From positions 1 through 5,080 of the forward strand of contig JAKALH010000255.1 in assembly GCA_021813225.1 (NCBI GenBank): a stretch of DNA of 5,080 nucleotides, read 5' to 3'. The notes beneath the pieces are model-generated. The model did no database searches and was not told the origin of the DNA. It saw nothing but the letters and a program-made list of their open reading frames with translations. Each line of letters starts with the position of its first letter. The first letter of the stretch is position 1. A program made the translations under genes and the position numbers. Below are positions 1 to 4,373 of this stretch, piece after piece. This DNA is from Chloroflexota bacterium. GTDB lineage: Bacteria; Chloroflexota; Anaerolineae; J036; Brachytrichaceae.

Positions 1-558
1 GTTGGCGGCATCATCGGCATCGTCTACATCGCGTGGCGGCACAAGCTGTGGCTTTTCCAGTGGTTTGACTTTGCCGTGCCGGGTGTGGCACTGGCACAGG
101 CGATTGGTCGCTGGGGCAACTACGCCAACCAGGAGTTGTATGGCGGGCCGACCGGCTCGTCCTGGTGGGGGATTACCATCGACGCCGCGCACCGCGCCAA
201 CACGGGCAAAATCAACTTCACCAACCTGCAGAAGTATCCGCTTGGCATGCGTTTTCACCCTACTTTCTTTTATGAATCCGCCTGGAACTTTGTCGGTTTT
301 CTGCTCCTGATGTGGCTGGCTCGGCGTTTCGAGCGTCGGCTGCACTATGGCGACCTGGCCGCTATTTATTTCATCTGGTACGGGCTTGGGCGCGGCTGGA
401 CGGAGTTCCTGTTCCGGCCGGACGCCTGGACAATCGGCGCGCTGCCGACAGCCGTGTGGGTGTCGCTGGGCGCGATTGCCGCAGGAACCGTGGTACTGGT
501 TTTCAACCACCTGATCTATCCGCGTATTGGGCGGCTGCAGCCGTTGCAGGCTGCTTAA
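1..558 (+). CDS. lgt: Prolipoprotein diacylglyceryl transferase (Lgt), C-terminal part, cut by left edge
   Basis: Lgt is an inner-membrane enzyme that moves the diacylglyceryl group of phosphatidylglycerol onto the lipobox cysteine of prolipoproteins, the first step of lipoprotein maturation. The frame is open from base 1, and 185 residues are visible of a family usually about 260-300 long, so the N-terminal helices are missing. The Lgt signature GRWGNYANQELYG is at visible residues 36-48; its Arg37 corresponds to the essential arginine of the family signature. A second conserved block, RFHPTFFYES, is at 84-93, and the later block YGLGR...TEFLFRPD at 127-141 carries the second conserved arginine (R139). 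Hydrophobic segments lie around 95-107 and 150-170. The TAA stop at 556-558 is followed at once by a strong hairpin. The identification is secure. It appears to be the end of a separate housekeeping unit, convergent to the next gene. Confidence 0.95.
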   Translation, partial: VGGIIGIVYIAWRHKLWLFQWFDFAVPGVALAQAIGRWGNYANQELYGGPTGSSWWGITIDAAHRANTGKINFTNLQKYPLGMRFHPTFFYESAWNFVGFLLLMWLARRFERRLHYGDLAAIYFIWYGLGRGWTEFLFRPDAWTIGALPTAVWVSLGAIAAGTVVLVFNHLIYPRIGRLQPLQAA

Positions 559-565
559 GTGCAAT

Positions 566-612
566 TAAACCGGCGCATAACCAACATCCTGATGCGGTTA
601 TGCGCCGGTTTA
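566..612. terminator. Bidirectional intrinsic-type terminator hairpin between convergent genes
   Basis: A perfect 17-bp inverted repeat pairs 566-582 (taaaccggcgcataacc) with 596-612, leaving a 13-base loop that can itself pair weakly (cat/atg). The GC-rich core is flanked by A on the left and T on the right, so either strand gives a stem followed by U-containing sequence, although neither U tract is long. It lies 8 bases after the lgt stop and 23 bases after the stop of the minus-strand gene, the expected place for a shared terminator. Termination in each direction is inferred from structure and position. Confidence 0.82.
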
Positions 613-634
613 TTGTATTCGGTTCGCGTGCGGA

Positions 635-880
635 TCAACGCGCTGGCTTGTCCAGTTGCGCGCGGGTTTGATTGCCTTGCGATGAAAGCCCGCATACCGG
701 TGCGACCATGCAGGTGTCGCTCGCTGAGACAACAATGACTGCCAGCCCTGCAACTGCGACAATGTAACCCGTAACGCCGCTGTTAAAGAACAGACCAACG
801 ACGATCAAGCCAATGCCTGCAACGATATGGACGACGCGCCCGGGCGCGCTGACCATAAAACCAAGTACATGCTTTTGCAC
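635..880 (-). CDS. Small two-helix membrane protein, DUF2892 (YgaP-like transmembrane) family
   Basis: This 81-residue protein is read from a GTG start at 880-878. The start is chosen because an AAGAGG Shine-Dalgarno sequence lies 8 bases upstream; an internal ATG at residue 9 lacks one. The layout is that of DUF2892: a short amphipathic N-terminus with SAPGRVV (11-17), a first membrane helix at about 18-32, a glycine turn, a second helix at about 38-53, then a short tail with CMVAPVCG (57-64). In this family the segment after helix 2 normally carries a conserved Cys/Pro-containing motif. Related domains form the membrane part of the rhodanese YgaP, but there is no rhodanese domain here. The last 17 residues are polar and probably disordered. 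It lies 57 bases downstream of the minus-strand exported-protein gene and is probably cotranscribed with it. Function is unknown. Confidence 0.75.
   Translation of the reverse strand: MQKHVLGFMVSAPGRVVHIVAGIGLIVVGLFFNSGVTGYIVAVAGLAVIVVSASDTCMVAPVCGLSSQGNQTRAQLDKPAR
835..851. repeat. 17-base repeat containing a 14-bp palindrome, copy 1
   Basis: The sequence cgcgcccgggcgcgctg, whose first 14 bases form the perfect palindrome CGCGCCCGGGCGCG, lies inside the DUF2892-like gene and encodes part of SAPGR. An identical copy is at 2935-2951. Confidence 0.5.
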
Positions 881-888
881 TGTGCTTA

Positions 889-894
889 CCTCTT
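889..894 (-). promoter_or_regulatory. Ribosome binding site for the GTG-started DUF2892-like gene
   Basis: On the minus strand this reads AAGAGG, 8 bases before the GTG at 880-878. It is the main reason for preferring the GTG over the internal ATG at 856-854. Confidence 0.65.
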
Positions 895-937
895 ACCCGG
901 TTAGATGCGCGACCGCTCAAAGCGTTACAAAGCTGGC

Positions 938-1180
938 TTAGTCCTGCCAGCCGTCATGCAGTTGGATGCGGTCTTGAGTCTGCAGATAGTCGCAGGTGCA
1001 ATCCTTATCCTGAAGCATGTCTTGTGTCTGGAGTTGTGTGCGGTCGCGGTCCAGTATGGCCGTCGCAGGCGCCGTATGTAACTTATAACCGCCAGCGCGT
1101 GCCACCGGACCAAATGCGAGCACGCCGGCCAGCACAGCCATCGTTGCTGCTGAAGTGATTCTAAGCAAGTTGGACTTCAT
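938..1180 (-). CDS. Small exported Asp/Gln-rich protein, unknown function
   Basis: This is an 80-residue protein starting at the ATG at 1180-1178, with GAGG 8 bases upstream. Residues 1-29 look like a classical Sec signal peptide: Lys2 and Arg7, a hydrophobic core at about 11-24, and a likely cleavage after AxA (VARA, residues 26-29). The mature part is only about 51 residues and is rich in Asp, Gln and Thr. It contains two LQTQD copies (50-54 and 66-70) around a DKDCTCD segment (58-64) with the only two cysteines. The tail ends in HDGWQD. The Asp clusters and the CxC suggest metal binding or a disulfide, but no family is recognised. An in-frame extension to 1306 exists and was rejected because it would bury the signal peptide. 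The gene is divergent from the exported-protein gene at 1363 and upstream of the DUF2892-like gene. Confidence 0.68.
   Translation of the reverse strand: MKSNLLRITSAATMAVLAGVLAFGPVARAGGYKLHTAPATAILDRDRTQLQTQDMLQDKDCTCDYLQTQDRIQLHDGWQD
971..1033 (-). repeat. Internal near-direct repeat encoding LQTQD twice
   Basis: Bases 971-985 and 1019-1033 match at 13 of 15 positions and lie 48 bases (16 codons) apart in the same frame. They encode the two LQTQD copies of the small exported protein, which suggests a short duplication inside the gene. Confidence 0.55.
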
Positions 1181-1188
1181 GTTTATTA

Positions 1189-1192
1189 CCTC
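1189..1192 (-). promoter_or_regulatory. Ribosome binding site deciding the ATG at 1180
   Basis: On the minus strand GAGG lies 8 bases before the ATG at 1180-1178, the same spacing as for the downstream DUF2892-like gene. It supports the signal-peptide start over the longer in-frame extension. Confidence 0.65.
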
Positions 1193-1205
1193 GTGTTTAC
1201 CTTGA

Positions 1206-1211
1206 ATCATA
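1206..1211 (-). promoter_or_regulatory. Possible -10 element for the minus-strand exported-protein unit
   Basis: On the minus strand this reads TATGAT, one mismatch from TATAAT. It would place a transcript start near 1199, about 19 bases before the ATG. No good -35 is present at 17-18 bases (the best is TTAGTA), so the call is weak; a regulated promoter would be compatible with that. Confidence 0.3.
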
Positions 1212-1251
1212 AAAGTGTTGCGGGCCCGTACTAATAAGACGCGCAAGCGAG

Positions 1252-1293
1252 CAACTGGATACGGGTTTGTCTCCATGAGTTCTCCACAACTGG
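1252..1293 (+). promoter_or_regulatory. Direct repeat CAACTGG in the divergent intergenic region, possible regulator site
   Basis: CAACTGG occurs at 1252-1258 and 1287-1293, 35 bases apart. The repeats lie in the 182-base stretch between the two divergent exported-protein genes. OmpR-family regulators often bind direct repeats, but usually with spacing near 10-11 bases, so this is only suggestive. The rest of the stretch holds an AT-rich TATAAA at 1298-1303 and an imperfect dyad CGGG...CCCG at 1317-1329. Confidence 0.2.
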
Positions 1294-1353
1294 CGGCTAT
1301 AAACAAACCAACGAAACGGGTTAAGCCCGCAGTCGAAATACAAAGTCAGGTAT

Positions 1354-1358
1354 AGGAG
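1354..1358 (+). promoter_or_regulatory. Ribosome binding site for the exported Met/Gly/Arg-rich protein
   Basis: AGGAG lies 4 bases before the ATG at 1363 and 7 bases before the second ATG at 1366. The spacing fits the second ATG somewhat better, so translation may begin one codon later than annotated. Confidence 0.7.
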
Positions 1359-1362
1359 AACG

Positions 1363-1947
1363 ATGATGAAACACAACATATTGAAGATTGGCGCACTCGC
1401 AGTAGTGGCAGCGATGGCAGCCGCAGTAGCTTTCAGTGGCAGTGCATCCGCCCAGACACCTGGACCGACACAACCTGCCCCTTACGCTGCTCGTGGGACC
1501 GGTATGGCCGGGTCTATGGGCATGGGGATGCGAGGGCGCGCCAACGGCATCGGCGGGCCGGAGAACTCGCTGGTGGCAGTGGCGGCGAAGGCGCTTAACC
1601 TGAGCCAGACCGACTTGGTTGCGACATTGAACACGGGCAAGACGATTGCAGATGTCGCTACCGAGAAAGGCGTGTCGCTGACCGGGATCGTCGACGCATT
1701 TATCGCACCGCGCGTGCAGATGGTGCAGAGTGCCGTAACTGCCGGAACGCTTACCCAAGCTCAGGCCGACGCCAATATCGCAACGATGAAGGCTAATGTC
1801 ACGGCGCAACTCAGCGCGAAATTCACGCCGCGGGGCAATGGCACTGGCACCGGGTTCGTGGACACCAACAATGACGGCGTGTGCGATAACTACGGCGCGA
1901 ACAGCCAGACAGGTGGGCGCGGGCGCATGGGCGGACGAGGCAGGTAA
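1363..1947 (+). CDS. Exported Met/Gly/Arg-rich protein with helical core and Ca-loop-like tail
   Basis: This protein of 194 residues (193 if the second ATG is used) has a clear signal peptide at 1-30: basic MKHNILK, a hydrophobic core at about 9-24 and cleavage after ASA at 28-30. The mature protein has four parts. First is a Pro/Thr linker (31-41). Next is a Met/Gly patch, MAGSMGMGMRGR, at 48-59. A helical core follows at about 67-150, with a compact 'TIADVATEKGVSLTGIVDAF' unit and a 'GTLTQAQAD' helix pair. Last is a tail with DTNNDGVCD (167-175) and an Arg/Gly-rich end, GGRGRMGGRGR (184-194). The Asp-rich loop resembles calcium-binding DxDxDG loops of thrombospondin type-3 or dockerin style, and its cysteine is the only one in the protein. 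It stands alone between a divergent promoter region and a terminator. I recognise the general style from exported proteins of Chloroflexota, but not a characterised function. Confidence 0.8.
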   Translation: MMKHNILKIGALAVVAAMAAAVAFSGSASAQTPGPTQPAPYAARGTGMAGSMGMGMRGRANGIGGPENSLVAVAAKALNLSQTDLVATLNTGKTIADVATEKGVSLTGIVDAFIAPRVQMVQSAVTAGTLTQAQADANIATMKANVTAQLSAKFTPRGNGTGTGFVDTNNDGVCDNYGANSQTGGRGRMGGRGR

Positions 1948-1979
1948 ACACCTCTCAACACACGGTAGTAATACCCGCT

Positions 1980-2017
1980 CCCGGCTTCATCAACTTGATG
2001 AAGCCGGGTTTTCTTTT
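1980..2017 (+). terminator. Intrinsic terminator after the exported-protein gene
   Basis: A perfect 12-bp stem pairs 1980-1991 (cccggcttcatc) with 1997-2008, with the 5-base loop AACTT, followed by TTTTCTTTT at 2009-2017. This is a textbook rho-independent terminator, 32 bases after the stop at 1947. It isolates the upstream gene from the NapH-like operon. Confidence 0.92.
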
Positions 2018-2053
2018 CCTGGATGATTACACAACTTCTCCATATCTACTCAA

Positions 2054-2059
2054 TATAGT
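2054..2059 (+). promoter_or_regulatory. Possible -10 element of the NapH-like/two-component operon
   Basis: TATAGT, one mismatch from TATAAT, lies in an AT-rich stretch just after the terminator and 34 bases before the chosen start codon. No clear -35 lies at 16-18 bases; TTACAC at 2027-2032 is 21 bases away. The operon needs a promoter in 2018-2093, and this is the best candidate. Confidence 0.3.
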
Positions 2060-2077
2060 GATGCCAGATTCTTTACT

Positions 2078-2091
2078 GAGGATACAAGAGG
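2078..2091 (+). promoter_or_regulatory. Shine-Dalgarno candidates deciding the start at 2094
   Basis: Two purine motifs precede the ATG at 2094: GAGGA at 2078-2082 (11 bases away) and GAGG at 2088-2091 (2 bases away). Neither spacing is ideal, but the earlier in-frame ATG at 2061 has no such motif, and the open frame further upstream runs back into the terminator stem. Confidence 0.5.
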
Positions 2092-2093
2092 AC

Positions 2094-3017
2094 ATGAATT
2101 CACAATCCGCACTGAAGTCGCTCAACATCGATTTCACAAACCGAACGCCTGCCGCACAACGCCGCAGGCGCATGGTGTGGACGCAGCGCCTGCGCCATGT
2201 TTCGCAACTTGCCTTTGGCTTGTTAATAATCGGCGGCAGCATCGTCCACAACCTGGCTGTCGAAGATGGCATCACACCGTCAATCGATGCGCTGTGCCCA
2301 TTCGGCGGCATCGAGACGCTGTGGCAGACAATCTCCAGTGCCGGGACGTACATTCCGAAGACGCACCTTTCCAACCTGGTGCTGCTGGCGGGTCTGGTTG
2401 TCGGAACGCTGATCGCCGGCGGCGCTTTCTGCGGGTGGATATGCCCATTTGGCGCGATCCAGGACTTGTTGAGCGGTATCCGGCGCCGGTTGCACATCAT
2501 GGAAATACAAGTGCCGGCGCGGCTCGATGCCGTGCTGCGCTATGGCCGCTATGTGTTGCTGGCGCTCATCCTGTACCAGACGATTGCGCAGGTGAAGCTG
2601 TGGTTTGCCGACTATGACCCGTACCGCACCTTGTTCGGGTTGGGCTGGTTGTTCGAATTTGATCTGCTGACCAGTTGGCCGTCCTATCTGATCACCATTG
2701 TCGTGCTGGCTGTTTCATTCCTGGTCGAACGCGCGTGGTGCCGTTACTTCTGCCCACTCGGCGGTGCTATCAGCCTGCTCAGCAAGTTCAGCCTGTTGCG
2801 CATCCGTCGCGAGGAAAGCACCTGCAAGAGTTGCCAATTGTGCACCCGCCCATGCCCGATGAAACTGGATGTAGCGGACGCCAAAATCGTCAGCAGCAAC
2901 TGCATCGGTTGTCTCGCCTGTGTCGACACCTGCCCGCGCCCGGGCGCGCTGGAAGTTAAACTCGCGCCAGCCTGGATCGACGGAATACGCAAATTGGCCG
3001 GTGGCAGAAAGAGTTAA
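2094..3017 (+). CDS. NapH-like membrane polyferredoxin (4Fe-4S binding protein)
   Basis: This 307-residue membrane protein belongs to the NapH/NosR-C-terminal type, which passes electrons between membrane quinols and extracytoplasmic or cytoplasmic partners through iron-sulfur clusters. Membrane segments lie at about 36-55, 93-112, 149-167 and 197-214. Between them are the family landmarks: LCPFGGIETLW (67-77), CGWICPFGAIQ (113-123) and CRYFCPLGGA (216-225). The C-terminal part has two complete CxxCxxCxxxCP ferredoxin motifs, at C244/C247/C250/C254 and C270/C273/C276/C280, each expected to hold a 4Fe-4S cluster. Length is close to E. coli NapH (about 287). The N-terminus is basic (RRRR at 23-26). 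The frame is open upstream to 1995, but that would begin inside a terminator stem, so the ATG at 2094 is preferred; an ATG at 2172 is another possibility. No napA, napG or nosZ partner is nearby, so the electron acceptor is unknown. It heads a four-gene operon. Confidence 0.88.
   Translation: MNSQSALKSLNIDFTNRTPAAQRRRRMVWTQRLRHVSQLAFGLLIIGGSIVHNLAVEDGITPSIDALCPFGGIETLWQTISSAGTYIPKTHLSNLVLLAGLVVGTLIAGGAFCGWICPFGAIQDLLSGIRRRLHIMEIQVPARLDAVLRYGRYVLLALILYQTIAQVKLWFADYDPYRTLFGLGWLFEFDLLTSWPSYLITIVVLAVSFLVERAWCRYFCPLGGAISLLSKFSLLRIRREESTCKSCQLCTRPCPMKLDVADAKIVSSNCIGCLACVDTCPRPGALEVKLAPAWIDGIRKLAGGRKS
2935..2951. repeat. 17-base repeat containing a 14-bp palindrome, copy 2
   Basis: This is identical to 835-851 but lies in an unrelated gene, where it encodes part of RPGAL just after the second ferredoxin motif. 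The proteins are unrelated here, so the match is at DNA level. It may be chance in GC-rich sequence or a recurrent genomic palindrome. Confidence 0.5.
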
Positions 3018-3023
3018 AAGGAG
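3016..3023 (+). promoter_or_regulatory. Ribosome binding site overlapping the NapH-like stop codon
   Basis: AAAAGGAG begins within the TAA stop of the upstream gene and ends 6 bases before the ATG at 3030. This is a strong Shine-Dalgarno sequence and indicates coupled expression of the two genes. Confidence 0.85.
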
Positions 3024-3029
3024 CAAGTC

Positions 3030-3680
3030 ATGAGAGTCAACCCACTACTGGTTCCCGTTCTGGTCATCGTGGCGCTGCTGGGCACGGTCTTCGCGGCGCA
3101 AAGCATCGGCATGTGGACCACGAGCGGTCGTACAACGGTTGAGGCTGCGCAACTCAACCCGGCGGATATCAAAGGCTGGATGACGTTGCAGCAGGTGATC
3201 GACGGCCTGCCCATCGATAAGTCGGCGCTCTATCAAGCCGGCGGCATTCCGGCGGACATATCGGCGGATACCGCGCTCAAGGACCTGGAGGGCGTCGTGC
3301 TGGATTTTGAGATATCCACGCTGCGTGACACGCTGGCAGCGCCGCGAACCGAATTGAGTGAGAGCACACCACCTGCCGAAGCAACCCCGGTGCCGGCTCC
3401 TGCCACGGCCACACCGGTGATTGCGCAGACCGCTGCCGCACACGCGACTCCGACGTCGTTACCGGCAGGCGTAATCTTGCCTGGCAGCGACATCAAAGGG
3501 CGCATGACGCTGGCAGAAGTCACGGAACAGTGTGTTGTGCCGCTTGACGCGCTGCTGGCGGCGCTCGGGTTGCCCTCTGACACTGATGCGAATGTGGCGA
3601 TCAAAGACCTGGTCTCGCAGGGCAAGCTGAGCGAAGTGAGTGTTGTGCAGCAGGCTGTGACCACACTACAATCGAAGTAA
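3030..3680 (+). CDS. Membrane-anchored protein with two DIKG/MTL modules
   Basis: This 216-residue protein has an N-terminal hydrophobic segment at about 5-23 that acts as an uncleaved anchor or signal peptide, placing the rest outside the cytoplasm. Two copies of one module follow: copy 1 at about 45-101 (DIKGWMTLQQV, then GGIPADISADTALKDL) and copy 2 at about 154-209 (DIKGRMTLAEV, then LGLPSDTDANVAIKDL). Both share the order DIKGxMTLxxV, helix, (L/G)xxLPxD-like turn, A(L/I)KDL, helix. A Pro/Ala/Thr-rich linker at about 111-146 joins them. I know this module as a companion of NapH-like or 4Fe-4S membrane proteins, sometimes fused to them, but I know of no biochemical role. The gene starts 12 bases after the NapH-like gene and ends 1 base before the response regulator. 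The single cysteine (C168) is not part of a CxxCH haem site. It is probably an envelope partner of the polyferredoxin (inference). Confidence 0.8.
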   Translation: MRVNPLLVPVLVIVALLGTVFAAQSIGMWTTSGRTTVEAAQLNPADIKGWMTLQQVIDGLPIDKSALYQAGGIPADISADTALKDLEGVVLDFEISTLRDTLAAPRTELSESTPPAEATPVPAPATATPVIAQTAAAHATPTSLPAGVILPGSDIKGRMTLAEVTEQCVVPLDALLAALGLPSDTDANVAIKDLVSQGKLSEVSVVQQAVTTLQSK

Positions 3681-3681
3681 T

Positions 3682-4371
3682 ATGGCTGCGCGAATCCTCG
3701 TCGTCGATGATGATGCACAGATCGTGCGTCTGGTGAAATCCTATCTGGAGCAGGCGGGTTACGTTGTAATGACCGCGCCGGACGGAGACGCCGGTTTGCA
3801 TATCATCCGCCGCGAGCACCCCGATCTGGTTGTGCTGGACGTGATGATGCCGAAGCGCGATGGTTTCGAGTTGACGCGTTTACTGCGTGCAGACGACGCA
3901 CTCGCCAGCATACCCATACTGCTGCTTACGGCGCGGGCTGAAGATGCCGATAAACTGACCGGGTTGAATATCGGCGCAGATGATTATCTGACCAAACCTT
4001 TCAACCCGCTCGAGGTGGTGGCGCGCGTGCGGGCGCTTCTGCGACGCGCCGCCGGCGTGCTGCAACCGTCGCCTATTATTGAGATACGTGGCTTGCGGAT
4101 CGACCTGCAACACCACCTGGCCAGCCTGTCTGGCCGCGACCTGGAACTAACGCCCACAGAATACGAGTTGCTGCGAGCGCTGATGCAGAATCCCAACCGT
4201 GCCTTCACGCGCGGCGAACTCATTGACGCAGCGCTGGGATACGTCTACGAAGGGTTCGACCGCACGATCGATACGCATATCAAGAATCTGCGCAAGAAGA
4301 TAGAACCCGACCCGGCGGCCCCCGCGTATATCGAGACAGTATTTGGCGTCGGGTATCGCATGCGCGAGTAA
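3682..4371 (+). CDS. OmpR-family response regulator, BaeR-like
   Basis: This is a 229-residue two-domain transcription factor. The receiver domain (about 3-122) has the acidic pocket D9/D10, the phosphoacceptor D53 in VVLDVMMP, the switch threonine T83 and K105 in the LTKPF motif. The winged-helix DNA-binding domain (about 132-229) has LTPTEYELL (156-164), the recognition-helix region DRTIDTHIKNLRKKIE (193-208) and the closing VFGVGYRMR wing. The recognition region closely resembles that of E. coli BaeR as I remember it, which places the protein in the envelope-stress branch, though orthology is not claimed. The start at 3682 is 1 base after the previous stop; the Shine-Dalgarno is weak, so translational coupling is likely. 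The cognate kinase follows 2 bases downstream. Targets are unknown; its own operon and the exported-protein genes upstream are the obvious candidates. Confidence 0.94.
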   Translation: MAARILVVDDDAQIVRLVKSYLEQAGYVVMTAPDGDAGLHIIRREHPDLVVLDVMMPKRDGFELTRLLRADDALASIPILLLTARAEDADKLTGLNIGADDYLTKPFNPLEVVARVRALLRRAAGVLQPSPIIEIRGLRIDLQHHLASLSGRDLELTPTEYELLRALMQNPNRAFTRGELIDAALGYVYEGFDRTIDTHIKNLRKKIEPDPAAPAYIETVFGVGYRMRE

Positions 4372-4373
4372 CT

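Noticed and set aside
312..671. Plus-strand open frame overlapping the end of lgt and running through the hairpin
   Set aside because: It is out of frame with the conserved Lgt motifs and would cross the terminator; no domain is visible.
1181..1306. In-frame extension of the minus-strand exported-protein gene to 1306
   Set aside because: It would put 42 residues before a convincing signal peptide that has its own ribosome binding site.
1321..1809. Long minus-strand open frame opposite the exported-protein gene
   Set aside because: The translation is rich in Arg, His and Cys with no recognisable domain, whereas the plus strand has a signal peptide, ribosome binding site and terminator.
1995..2093. 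In-frame extension of the NapH-like gene upstream to a TTG at 1995 or an ATG at 2061
   Set aside because: The extension starts inside the stem of the intrinsic terminator, neither start has a Shine-Dalgarno sequence, and the added residues do not look like part of a NapH-type N-terminus.
2027..2500. 157-residue minus-strand open frame opposite the NapH-like gene
   Set aside because: The plus frame carries conserved cysteine motifs and membrane helices throughout this stretch.
3030..3680. Possible cytochrome c or haem protein as partner of the NapH-like protein
   Set aside because: No CxxCH motif is present; the protein has a single cysteine.
3233..3718. 161-residue minus-strand open frame opposite the DIKG-module gene
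   Set aside because: It is the antisense shadow of an Ala/Pro/Thr-rich coding region; the plus frame has a strong ribosome binding site and two homologous modules.
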